64,000 bases of DNA from Diadema setosum (Eukaryota > Echinodermata > Echinoidea > Diadematoida > Diadematidae): positions 12,911,697 through 12,975,696 of the forward strand of contig NC_092695.1 in NCBI RefSeq assembly GCF_964275005.1. The letters run 5' to 3'. The notes under the pieces are model-generated. The model was given only the letters and a program-made list of their open reading frames with translations. It did not search any database and was not told the DNA's origin. Shown here piece by piece: positions 22,255-35,600 of the stretch. Each line of letters starts with the position of its first letter. Positions within the stretch are counted from its first letter, which is position 1. The translations under genes were made by a program, and so were the position numbers.

Positions 22255-25145
22255 TTAACACTCATACATCATTATATTTCGATAAAAGATATTTTTTTCA
22301 TAAGTGCCTTAAAAGAATGTAATTTGGTGGTTGTCTTAATTTGCTCGGGGAGATTATTCCAAACGTCAGGTCCATGATGTCTAATTGACTTGTGAGCTAT
22401 CATTAACTTGGGATTGTGGAGGTGATAATCTTTAGAATGTCGAGTTGGGTAAACGTGGACGCTGGAGTTCACAGTGAATAGGTTGTGGAACGAGGAAGGG
22501 AGGGTGTTGGATTTGTATTTGTACATGAATATTGCACTTTGTAATGTATGAATATCATGGATTTTCAAAGTTTTCAATTTAAAAAATAATGGTTCAGAAT
22601 TTGCAAGATAATGTGAGTTGGTACAAATGCGGAGTGCTCTTTTTTGGAGAAGATGAACTGATTGAATTTTTGTCTTGTTAGAATTTGCCCATACCATATT
22701 GCAGTATGTGATGTATGGTAAAATCAGTGCATTATATAAAATAAAAAGAGACTTTTCTATCAAAAAATCTTTCAGTTTGAACAATATACCTATTTTTCTT
22801 GATACAATATTACTTATATCATTTACATGTTCATTCCAGGTAAGATTAGCGTCAATAATTACACCAAGAAATTTAGTAGACTTTTTTCTACAAGGGGTAA
22901 CCCATCAATATATAAATTACATTCAATATCAGAAGAATGAACATTTTTGAAATGTATAAAATTAGTTTTATCAATATCTAAAGATAATTTATTGCATTTG
23001 AACCAGGAAGAAACTTTACCTAATTCAAGATTAAATGTGTGAATAAGTATCTGTGGATCTTTATGTGAATAAAATATATTTGTATCATCTGCAAACAAAA
23101 TGTAAGTTAATATTGGTGAAACATTAATTACATCATTAACATAAATAAGAAATAACAGAGGGCCTAAGATAGACCCTTGTGGTACTCCACAATTGATTTT
23201 TAACCTCCTGGAGGAACATGAATCAAATTCAACATATTGCTCACGGTTAGATAAATAATCGGTGAACCATAGAAGAGGTATTCCTCGAACTCCATAATGT
23301 TTTAATTTGCGGATAAGAATTTTGTGATCAATAGTATCAAATGCCTTACTCAGGTCCATAAAAACTCCAACAATATGTTCCTTATTAATAAAAGCTTCAA
23401 TTATCTTATCACAAAGTTGAGTAATAGCGTAATCTGTAGAATGGTTTTTCCTAAATCCGAATTGATTCGGAATAAGAATTTCATTTTTATTTAAAAAAGA
23501 AAATAGTCTTTTATAAACAATTTTCTCTATAATTTTTGATATGCTTGGGAGAAGGGATATTGGGCGGTAGTTTTTTAGTTGTGTGTGATCGTCTTTTTTA
23601 TGGATGGGAACAGTGGCGTATCTAGGGAAAACGGCGCCCGGGGCAAGCACGAAAATTGCGCCCCTAATTTATGAAAAAGTGTTCAACCCCTACCCCATCC
23701 GGGTAGGGACTTTAAACCAAGTCCACATGATGCTTTTTCAAGCACTTAAAAGGGATCTTTTGAGGGTGATTTAAATGTAATGAATTTTGCTAGATTTTGG
23801 CGAGCGAGCGCAGCGAGCGAGCCAAAAATTTTTGTATTTCAGCTTACAAAACATGGGATTCTTGTCATTTTTTGCTTACGAAATCTTACAATTCTAATCA
23901 AGATTATATGACGGCCTTATATAGATAACGATTTATACCAAAACACTGAGGACTTGAAAAAATACTCTAAATTAGTGCGCGCGAGTGAGCTGAAATTTGT
24001 ATGATATATGTCCTCGTCATCATCACGTGTTGTTCTTATCTTTTTTATATAAATTTTGGCGAGCGAGCGCAGCGAGCGAGCCGAAAATTTTTGTATTTCA
24101 GCTTACAAAACATGGAATTCTTGTTATTTTTTGCTTATTAAATCTCACAATTATAGTGACGACCTTATAGATAAAGATTTATACCAACAAACTGAGGACT
24201 TGAAAAAATACTCTAAATTAGTACGAGCGAGTGAGCCGAAATTTGTATATTTCTGCGTCATCATTACGGTTTTTTTTTCTTATCTTTTTTGATTTTTTTT
24301 TTTTGCGCCCCCCTCCCCCGTATGTTCGAAACCGTTGGCGTCCTCTTTTGATCCAATCGGCGATCGCTTCAGAACGAATGAAATTGCAGTCGCTGCTCCA
24401 TGTAACATTTTCCTGCTGAATATAAAATGACATGAGTGAACACAATAGACATTATCATTTTGTCCGCGTCATCGTCACGTTTTGTTCTTATCTTCTTCTT
24501 TTTTTTATACAAATTTTGGCGAGCGAGCGCAGCGAGCGAGCCGAAAATTTGTGTATTTCAGCTTACAAATTATGAAACTCTTGTCATTTTTTGCTTATTA
24601 AATCTTACAATTCTAATCAAGATATAGTGACGGCCTTATAGATAACGATTTATACCAACAATCTGAGGACTTGAAAAAAAAAAATACTCTAAATTAGTAC
24701 GAGCGAGTGAGTCGAAATTTGTATATTTCCGCGTCATCATTACGTTTTGTTATTATCTTGCTTGATTTGGTTTTTTGCCCCCCCCCCCCCCCATTCTCCC
24801 TCCCCCCTCCGGGCGATTTTTTTCTTCTTCTTCTTTTTCTTCTTCTTCGTTTTTTTCTTTTCTTTTCTTTTCTTCTTCGTTTTTTTTCCCCGTTTTTTTT
24901 GCGCCCCCAACAATGTTAACTATTTCATGGTATGAAGTTGGTGAGAAAAAAAGAGAAATATCAAATGATTCAGAAAAATACTGCATAAAATCAATATCGG
25001 TTTCATTTATGGAAGATGCTAAATTTGATCCTATATTAATAAAATAATCATTAAAAGAATAAACAATATCAATTGGGTCCGTAATTTCATATCCATTTTC
25101 AAATACATGAATACATGTATTACATGACATTGTGTGCCGAATTGT
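22255..25145 (-). pseudogene. LINE (CR1/Jockey-type), minus strand, interrupted
   Basis: Reading the minus strand: 25130 to about 24910 gives the pre-RT region (FNDYFINIGSNLASSI...SYHEIVNIVG). After an unrelated 1.3-kb block, 23630-22860 gives the RT with VPIHKKDDHTQLKNYRPISL, GVFMDLSKAFDTIDH, CGVPQGSILGPLLF and catalytic FADDT. Then 22784-22272, in another frame, gives the C-terminal part ending DVWNNLPEQI and a stop. About 70 residues expected between the first two pieces are missing, so the insertion came with a deletion. At least one frameshift near 22860 adds to the damage. The RT frame itself is long and fairly fresh. Confidence 0.88.
23611..24909. mobile_element. 1.3-kb repeat inserted in the LINE, with about 250-bp internal tandem units
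   Basis: Starts CAGTGGCGTATCTAGGGAAA and ends TTTTTTGCGCCCCCAAC. Inside are three copies of a unit of about 250 bp at roughly 23795-24045, 24050-24290 and 24510-24775, each with GCGAGCGAGCGCAGCGAGCG and a matching ACTTGAAAAAATACTCTAAA. No protein is encoded. The CAGTGGCG start suggests a non-autonomous DNA transposon end, but I see no matching inverted copy. Confidence 0.65.
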
Positions 25146-25539
25146 ATACCTCTATAAATTTGGTAATTCTGTTAGAATCGCAGCGATTGAATTTATTATA
25201 AAATCTGGTATAAAAAGATAAATAACAACATTGTTGTTGTCCCGATATGAATAAAATGCTGAATGTGACGTCATCACTTTTAATTTGCATATAGTGATTA
25301 TGACTATTATTTTTACTGCCCCGTGAAAACTTTTCAGTTGGTGTGACTAAGCTCTAGAATTTTTACTCATCAAAGCGAGATTGAGCATTTTGTGGTCCCA
25401 GAACAACTTTCCACGTTGACACGCATGCTCGATTTATGATTAGTCTATATTTTGTTAAAATCATTTTGAAGAAGTGGAGTATACGTCAGACGAATATGCC
25501 AACAAACCAAACAAAGACTCCGATGTGTAAGTGGTCCTA

Positions 25540-25675
25540 TATTTAGTTGGTTTATTTGTGTTTCTGTTTCTTATTTAGTTTTTATATTGGCTACATTTCT
25601 TATGTTATTGTTTGGTCAATAAATATTCATTTCATTTCATATCATATTGTCATGTCATGTCATTTCATTTCATTT
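25540..25675 (+). repeat. LINE-like 3' tail with (TTTCA)n
   Basis: GTTTGGTCAATAAATATTCA then TTTCATTTCATATCAT. The end of a retroposon is likely but no body is recognised. Confidence 0.4.
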
Positions 25676-26648
25676 CAAAATCATGTCTTCTTTGGTGGAT
25701 ATGTTTAATATCAGAATCTTATAGTTTCGTGGTATTTCAAAACAGTATAAGATTACTCATGGTTGCGCTTTGATTTAACAACTGTAGTTTGAAAAAGTCT
25801 CGAGATTCAAGTGATTCTCAAAGAAGGAAAATGTGATCATTAAAAAAAAAAAAAACTTTAATGGATTGATATTTCAAGAAACCTTTCCCTCGGGGTATAC
25901 ATCTTTTGTCTGGTATATTCTTTCACATGATCCAAATTTTATCTCTCCGAGATAAATGCCCTAGTTTTTATACTCCAATATCATTCCTATGTAACGTGAT
26001 ACAAAAAGTTACATTATTGAAAATCAGCTCACAAGCGATATACAATCATAGCAAGAGAGAGAAAAATATTAAATGGCACATATGCCAATTATTCGTTTAT
26101 ATCCTTGGCCTGGAACTTTGTAACTAATTCTTCAATATTCACCCACAATGTTTCACACTTTAGTGCTTGCATGATCTAAAGCATTTTTCCACGCCCCCCC
26201 CCCCCCCCGCCCCTAAAGGACAGACCGATTTGACGTAGAGGGGAAACATGAAGATATATGGGACACATAATGGCGGTGTAGCAAGAAAGACTAATACTGA
26301 ATGCTTGTGTAAGAATTTATGGATAGTCCAGGGAAAGTCTTCATAGCTAGGCTACTATCAACAATGCCTAGAAGACACCCTCTTCGTATGCACATTCGAG
26401 CACTGTGAACCAGTAATGCAAATGCCATGTAAACATACTAGGAGGGGTAGACCCCGGAAGAGCATGGAAACCCTGGACGCTTATTATTTGCTAGCCTGCA
26501 CCTGCACGCTGGCCATAAGCTACTACAATGTACTTAGTACTCTAATCCGTCATAGTAAACTTTAACAACCACGGTTTGACGAGTCCTGATATCACAATTT
26601 AGCCGACGAGTCTGTATTTCTTGGCAGGAGAGTTCATTTTCAACGGCA

Positions 26649-29600
26649 ATGGCCCAAAATTCGAAGAAAGCAGTCATATTTGGCTTGGGAAGTGTCGTAT
26701 TCGAGCCAGTTCAGGATGCTCTCAGACAGTACGGAGAATCGATTGGGCTCCCCGGGTAAGTGACATGACCAAAAGCATGGATTTGGAGGTTGGTTGTGGT
26801 GGATCCATGATAGGATCAGCAGCATATAGCTCACAATAGATTCTGACTTTAGCTTGTTTACATCACGCAGTTCGATTCGAAGGCACACTTATTGCCTCAG
26901 CTGTAACACAGAAATCATCAAGGTTGCCATTTCAAGGCCTTGCTATGCCCATAATGATTCAGTCCGAGTTTGTAAGAGAGAGGAAAAAATTATGTTATTT
27001 CTAGTAATGTACCAGTATTAATGTTGATTGCCTTGGGCTAATATGTGATATTGGTATCTGCCACCAAAATAAGGGAAACATATCTCAACTTTTCAAGTAT
27101 TCTAAATTTCTTGCCTTATATGATGTGAAAATTATCATTGTGGTTTTTGTCACCACTACATTCACTGCCATTCATTTTAATATTTACAGTGCATGCACAT
27201 TTAATTGTGTGGTGACATTTTTCAGATTCATGTCACAGACTATAAAAACCCTGGGGTGCTCCTTCACACACTTATAATGCTTCACATTCGGGCTGGTTGC
27301 AGTTAAACATAGACATACTTTTACAGGATGGAGAAATACAATATAAATGTATGCACCTGTACCCAGAATTAGAGGTGACATATTATTTCATGTATTGGGT
27401 AGAAGATCTTATGAAATATTTTCACTCTATTTTTTTTTCTCATTTCCAATGTGGTTTTGTATGCATGTGTGTGTATGTGTGTAACATAATGTGGGATGGT
27501 TGCCCAACCACACACACAGCACTGCATGATTTCATAATACCCAATGATGCATTGAACTACAATATACTAATCCTACCCATTTCTATGTTTGGGCAGTGGA
27601 CCAACACAAAATCAAAAAAGTTTTTGATGGATTGCTCGTCTGAAAACAGCTTTGCAAGTTATTTTAGCCAAATATCTAGGCACACAAAAGTTCAAAGCGA
27701 AATTTCATCCTGATATTATGTTACTATGTAAGAATAAAAATTAGGGAAGTACTGTATACGTCAAATATTTAGCGAGGTTTTTACTTCTGCGAAATTTGCG
27801 AGTCGGGTGCTATTCGCGAAATTAAAGACATGCAAAAATGACGACTCTGATCCTGATATGAACATGACGCACGTGCGTATACATTTCTCTGCACATGTTC
27901 AGTACATTACTCCACGATCGCGAATTTAACCACTCGCAAAATCATCGGGAAGTCTCAATTCGCAAAAATTTACTCGCTAAATATATGGTGTATACAGTAG
28001 ATCAGTCAATTGTGGAGCAACTCTCCATTTGATTTAAATGCACATAGAAATTCACCAGAACTTATAAGTGACTATGGAGATATACAGAACTTATTAGTGA
28101 CTATGAAGATATGCAAAACATGTTGCCCTTATCTTATATTAAATATACCAAGAACAGGTTTGGAGAAACATTTTTCCAGAGCAAAAAGTGAAATTTACAA
28201 ATTTCTGTATACAAACCAAATGGAGAGCTGCTGAACAAATTTGTTTGTGACACAGAGTTTGCTTTGCTTTCTATACTTTAAAGGACAAGTTCACCTTCTT
28301 AACATAAGGATTGAGAGAATGTAGCAATATTAGTAGAACACATCACTGAAAGTTTGAGGAAAATTGTACAATCCGTTCAAAAGTTATGAATTTTTGAAGT
28401 TTTTGTGCAGTCACCGCTGAATGAGAAGACTAACTGCAGTGTATGATGTCACATGCGTACAACAATATGAGGAAGATATAAAGAGAATTTCACAAAATTT
28501 CATCTTTTGAAAAAAGTACACATTGTTACTGACATATGTTATGGGTAATATTATTCCCATTGCCTTTAGAAAGAGGCAAGTCAAGTGCTCTTTTATTATG
28601 CGAAAAAAGTGAAAATATGTTGAATTTTCTTTACATTTTCTTTGTACTGTTGTACTCATATGACATCATGAGCTTTAGTAGTCTCCTCATCCAGCGGTTC
28701 CAACACAAAAATTTTAAAAATTCATAACTTTTGCATCAATTGTCCAATTTTCCTCAAACTTTCACTGATGTGTTCTACTAATATTGCTGCATTCTCTCAA
28801 TCCTTATGTTTATGAAGGTGAACTTGTCTTTTAAAGGTGCTTAACTTTCTGTAGCGGAGTGTCTGTTCTTCCCTGAATTTTCCCAGATTTTACTTCCCTG
28901 ATTTCTCAATTTGATACAAAGCAGAATAATGTTAGGAAGGAATTTCCCTGTAATTGCTTTGAGATGGTGATTGGTTCTGTGTAGAGTGTGTTGAAAATTG
29001 ATAACTGAGTGATACGGTACATTTCAATTGGGGCAAAAAAATTGCAGTCATTGCTGTCATGAAGTGCCTTTCAAAAGATATTATACTTAGAATAGCATTA
29101 TTGTTAGAGAAAGAGACAGAAATGCTCTCTCTCAGAGAGCCCAACATCCAGTGCCTACTCTACAGCAACAATCTGTCTGCTTTTCTAGAGATGGTCAAGA
29201 CACCATCATACATACACATTTCTTTCATTTACCCCAAACCACATCCTAGCTCTTCCTTACTTATCAATGTTTACCACAGCAAGACAACAAACACTGCGTC
29301 TTTCTCTTTCAGGGCCAGAACAAGTCATTGACACATACCTGCAAAAACAAACGGCTTTGACCAATCATGATTATGTCATATGATGTGTTGGACTTTAGAA
29401 GAGAGGAGAATAATCAAGTCCATGAGTGAAAGAGTTTTTCCTTAATTAAATTGCTTGCCCTGTTGATCAGACCACTGTCAACTGTAATCAATGTGTGAAC
29501 TTGTTACAATAAAGTTGTTTTGTAACATGTCATCACTGAACTGTCAGCATGATAGAGTATTCTTGTATGGAGCAATTCGAGAAAGGGTCCCTGTTGGCTA

Positions 29601-32600
29601 TAGCACCACCCAACTTTGAACAGTAGGCCTGTATCTCAGTAATAGAACCACTATAGTGACTTATCTATGACAAACTGAGCAACAGTGGACCAACATAATT
29701 GGCCAACTTAGGAGGAAATCCTTGTTAATGATGTCCATGATTGCAGTATTGGCCTTTGGTATTAAAAAAACAAACAAACAAACAAACAGTGAAATGAAAT
29801 AAAGTGAACAAACAACACATTTAAGTCTGTCATGAACACATAACGTCTGTCATTTCATATGCTGTGTGTAATGTGACAATCACACAATCAAGTGTTAAGC
29901 TGATTTAGATGAATAAGTCTCGTATCATGTGGAGAATGGAGACATCTTGGTAAATATTTGTGATGTAGAGTTTGTTTACAAAAGTGTACTCAGACAATTA
30001 TCAAATAATCCAAATGAATATGAAATGTACTGCAGAAGGAAATCTGTGATATGAGCAGAGCATTGTGTAAACAAAGCCTGTGTGGTATCAAAGGTAAGCA
30101 AACTTTGATCTTGACTTTCAGGCTGTGAATTTAACCTGAAGAGAAAGATGCCTTGAAAAAAATAAAACATTGAGATCTGAATTCCAAACATTGCTCTACC
30201 TTTACTTTTAACTAGTCTACAAATGCAGCGTATCCAAGTTTTTTTTTCTGTAATTTAGATCTCCATATCTGGGATTATTAATTCTAGGACCAGTCCAATT
30301 CTATGAGTGCACTGTCTCTTTCTCTGGTACTCAGTACTCTGTTAGAACTGTATTTTTTTATATGAACTTCACAAACTAAACTCTTGTGCTGTGAATGCAA
30401 ATATACTTGTACAGAGTTGAATAAATACTCCAAACATTTGTATTCCAGTTGAACATTAACCCGAGAGGGAAATTTGTATAGAATTGATTGCCATATATTG
30501 TTATAATGATCAGGCGATGGAGTGTGACTCATCATAATTGGCAGACTGGCTTGAGTGTGACTCAGCAAAATTGGTAGGAGGTTAAAAAAAATCGAGTTTG
30601 AATTGTGTCTTTTCTTCTGTTGATCAGGGGAGAGCTGAAGGTCATTGCTGGCTGAGGTCATGCTACAAAGTCATGGTGTAGTCTTAGTCAAACATGACGG
30701 CAAGAATGTCAGAGTTTCTGGACATAATCCTTTTGATATCCTTCTATCTTCACCTCTGGAAAATTTCAATGTTGCTCTACTAATTTTGATAAATGATGGC
30801 CAATATGTAACCTGATCAATGAACAGATTCAATCCATGCCATTAATGTAACAAACTTGTTGAAAGAAAATGAGACATTAAAACATATATATATATATATG
30901 TAAATCGTCGCTGGGGTGACAAGACCTCGTATCTCAAATTGTCAATTTTTTTTTTTTTTAGCTTAATGGTCAAATAATGGGTCAAGTGATGTCCTGGCCA
31001 AATCCCAACTGTCTTACTCCAAAAATGAAGCCACCATGACATGTCAAAGAGAAGGCTTTCCCATTCACTAGTGCTTTGGCCGCCATGTTTTTTCGCTCTC
31101 CTGAACATTTGACATTTTTGAGATACGAGGTTTTGTCACCCCAGCGACTATTTATATATATATATATATTACACTCAACCAAAAAAATAAGTTCTCCCCT
31201 AGCATTTTTGGATATATCTCAAAAAGTATTTTACCGATTTTCACAATTCAAACGGGAATGGATAGGGAATTTTAATACTCATAACATGAATGGCATATCA
31301 TTGCCAACAGATATCAATATTAGTGTGAAAAATGCATTTTATGTCAAAATGCATGGGGAAAAAAAGGTTGCACTTTAGTCATTTGCATTGACTTTTACAC
31401 AAATAATCAAACAATCAGATTTTTTACCTCTCCAGTTTCCTGAAACTTTGCTCTAAGTTTCCTTGAAATGGCATTGGGCGAAACCCCTAGTCTCCTGGCC
31501 ACCTCCTTAACTGGAACCCCAGCTTCATAGAAAGCTGTAGCTCTCCCTCTTTCAAAAATTTGCTGCGCGGCATGATGCAAAATGGTCATAAGCACATTAA
31601 TGTGATCAACCCGAATTGGAATTAAAGAGCACATGGCTTCGACCAACATTTTCATATTGAAAAGGCCTATTGTTTAAAAAGTATGCATAACATCTATTTA
31701 ATAGGGAAGCACATCGTACCTGAAGAAATTCATGAGAATTACATATTACAATTTAAAAAGGTCATTTGCTAACTTGCATAGGAAATGTACACAATATGCT
31801 TCATATAACCTTAAGTGCAGCTTTTTTCCCCATGCATTTTGACATAAAATGCATTTTTTTCACACCAATAATGATATCTGGTGGCAATGATATGCCATTC
31901 ATGTTATGAGTAATATAATTCCCTATCCATTCCCATTTGAATTGTGAAAATCGGTAAAATACTTTTTGAGATATATCCAAAAATGCTAGGGGGGAACTTA
32001 CTTTTTTGGTTGAGTGTATATATATATATATATATATATATCCAATAATGAAGTGCAGTTGTGATACTCTGTGATTCCTGTTTTTGCCCTTATTTTCCAG
32101 TTTTCATCCTTTTCTAATATGATATGTCCATTCTCCCTACTTCCTCTCTCTTAGTTCCCTCTCTTGCCTTCTTCTACCTCCTCTCTGTTAACTGTACTTT
32201 CCCCTTCTCTCCCTCCTTCCAGCCCTTATATTACTTCTATTCTCTTTACCGTCTAGTCTTGTGTCTTCTCCTGGCAGCCTTCTACCTCCCTCATCTATCC
32301 TTCCACCTCCCAATTCCTACTCCCATTCCCCCTCCTCATCCTCCCTTTGGCTCCTATCTCTGTCACATCCCTATCCATTCCCACCTCCACCTCATCAACT
32401 GTACTGTTTTCTTTTCTTTTCTTCCTTTGGCTATAATCGCTGTCTAATTCCTAAAGTTTCATTCTGCTGTCCTGCTTCACCCCAACCGCCTCCTCCACAG
32501 TACTCTCTCTCTCTCCCTTTTCCTCTTCTGTTATTTCTTCTTTCTTCTTCTTCTTCTTCTTCTTCTTCTCCTTCTTCTTCTTCTGGTCAAATTTTCTATT

Positions 32601-35600
32601 TCAACTGAAAGAATGATCCACACGCATGGAGAAAAGACTACAAAATATCTCAAATGTAACAGCTGAGAGATGTTTGCACTGTTTCTTCAATCCAGATCAT
32701 TCCTGGAGAAGGTAATCATCGGGGGAATGCCGGACAATAGTTTCTGTAAGATGGAGCGGGGTGAGCTGACAACCAGACAGGTTTGTTTCACTCATGTTCC
32801 TCTAGATGGTGTCCAGAAAACTTTCTTGTTTTTGTAAATGCAATAAGGATACACAATACATACTCCCTTCATGTGAAATGACAAATTGTGCAACTCAACA
32901 AATCAACAATTATTAGCAGTGACTGTCTTTAAATCGACAGACCCTGATTCTGATATCTTTATTGGTAGATGAAGTTGGTGTTTGTGATTATCTATTGTGT
33001 GCACCATTTCAGGAAATCCAGGAGCCAACACTGATGTTCACATAATGATTAATAACATTGCCTCACATAACACTATGCAAAGTATGGAGTATCATTTTAA
33101 AGTGGAATATTGCAAACATTGCGACTTGATAAGGGATGTTACTTATTTCTCATTCAAACAAAATGGGTCGTGACGAAAAATTGAACCTGACATGAAATTG
33201 TTAACCAGTCCTTTTTCATATAATATGCTTGCAAATATATGACAATTTTAGTAGTAGCATTGAATTGGTTTGCTTGTTTCCTCATGCAGTTTACTGAGCA
33301 CTTTGAGAAGGAGTGTAGGGAGGCAGCTAAGAAAGAGGGTGTGACCTTACCACCAGACTTCAACACCAGGACCATGTTTGACGCCTTCATGGATTTCAAG
33401 CTGGTCCCAGAAATCATCAATGCTGTAGCAGTGCTGAGGCAACATGGTAAAAATCTCACCTCGTAGTCAACATCAGCATAGAAAAATTTCATGAAACAAA
33501 GAGATCAAGAAGATACTGCTTGGATGTTTTGTTACAAGAAGATATGCATACATCAAGTAGAGCTGGTCCTCATCAACAGTTTTGCATTCTCACTTCCTGA
33601 TGGTTATCTCTAGCCTGGTGAGCATAGTATACACCAATATACACCAAGAATTGTTTTGTGGATAGAAAGGGATTGTATCATGAGAAATCTCCATGTGAGT
33701 GCATGAAAATCTATTAACATTTTTGAGGTAGATTCATTTGACTCTAATTCAGTCCATTTACAATCACAATGGAAGTCATGCCAAATGAGATGATGAATAA
33801 CTTGCTCTGTAGCAATATTTAATCAAGGAACCCGTGAAGGAAGAGATAGTAATGATAGATCTTGATTTTGTGATAGACATGATGCTGTGTTATTATTTTG
33901 CTAATACAAATTCATCAAGGAAGCAAATGTATGTGTACAAATTTTTGAATGATACATCATTATGAATAGAATGACAACTTTTAATGTTAAAATGAATCTT
34001 GATATGCAACTTTACTGCTGGGTGGATTGAGGCTACCAAAAAATGAAAAAAATCATAACAAGAATGAATCCAAATAAATATTTGATTGATGATCAATTTT
34101 TTTTTGTAAAATTTGAAACTCTTACTACAATGAATTGTTTGATGTTGGGAATCCTCATTACCAATGTAGGCTTCAAAACAGCAGCACTGACCAATGACTA
34201 CATCGACGACAGAGAACAAAACACTGTGTCAGCTGGTATCTTGACAGCACTGTCAAGTTTTCATTTTGACCACTTCATCGAGTCCTGCCGCTTCGGTCAG
34301 CGCAAGCCGGATGAAAGCATTTTCAAAGAAGCAGTGAACAAGCTTCGGGTCATGGAAGAAGCAGTAAGCTTGATATAGTCATTGAAGCCTTCAAAGATAT
34401 ACTGAAGTAGGACTGGCTTTGATACGGTGCAGCACTCGATCACCAGAACTTTACAAAGATGTCGTCATACACTATTGATGAAGTCATTTTGCAAGATATT
34501 GCATCATAGATAAGATGTTCATTAGCAAGTTTTGTTCTCTGTTCACCTCAGGTGTGGAACATAATTATGATACAGGGCACTTATTATGCGCCAATTTCAC
34601 ATGACTAATGTGCTCAAGGTGCAGTAGGATAAGTGAATTATGGAATACAGTTTCTCATTACACACACATGTACATGGAAGTAAATGAAACAATTATAATG
34701 AAAAAATAAGAAATCACATAATAGTAGGCCAGCCAAGACGATTTTTTTTACTTTGGACGGCAAAATTTGTTAATGCTAAGTTTTCCAGCTGAAAGTCTTG
34801 CAAAAATACTAAAGTTTAGCGTACGGCCGGATGTCAAGCGCGTTTTTGCCGAAAAATGCCTTTTTTAGCACAAAATTTCAACGAATGTCAAAAATCACGA
34901 TTTTTATTTTTTTACCGAAATAAGTAATGGTTGATAAGTACCTTTCAAACTAGAAATGTGTTATCTTCCATTTCAAGTTTAAAACCTGACTAATATGCAT
35001 TTGAATGTAGAATTTTTACACGCACATATATGGCGCAATGAAACATAAAAACTTGATTTACTCAAAATTGTACTTTGTAAAATCTACCAATATTTCAAAG
35101 TTTTTTTAAACTACCTAAATCAATCTATTCAAAAGTTTTTAGTTTTCCGAAATATAATATATATTCTGATATCTTATGCAGCATAGAAATTACAAGATAA
35201 GGCGAAAGATAACTCGTTTTATGTTATCCTAAATGGGACGATGTATTTTTACCGGACGCGCATTTTGAATGAAAAATCGAATGTATAGCGTAAGCCCATA
35301 TATATATATTGTACATGGTATAGTGCGTGTAGGCATGTATCTTACATAATTGGCGAAGTCAATGGACAGGTTGGATAGCTGACTGCAAAACCCTTTGTGG
35401 CACCTTGATATGACTGAAATGTGCTTCTTCCCCCCCCCCCCCCTCAAAAAAAAAAATCATAATAATAAAATCAGTAGTGTTGTTACCATGGCAACTGATC
35501 ATCATTAGGTCATTCCCTGAAAATGTCAAATATTCATAATTGTTAAAACGTACGAAAGTGTTGAAACATTTTGTGTGTGTGTGAAAAATGTATCAATCTA

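Larger units (their letters stand above)
26756..32695 (+). other. Copy B intron 1
   Basis: 5.9 kb against 2.6 kb in copy A. The extra length includes the elements at 27750, 28278, 30901 and 31172. Also present are an (AAAC)n run near 29763 and a long pyrimidine-rich tract at 32120-32590 ending in (CTT)n. No other gene is seen. Confidence 0.7.

Noticed and set aside
24753-25130. A single open frame with an acidic, Lys-rich end
   Set aside because: The first part is LINE protein and the rest is a purine-rich tract of the inserted repeat; the join is accidental.
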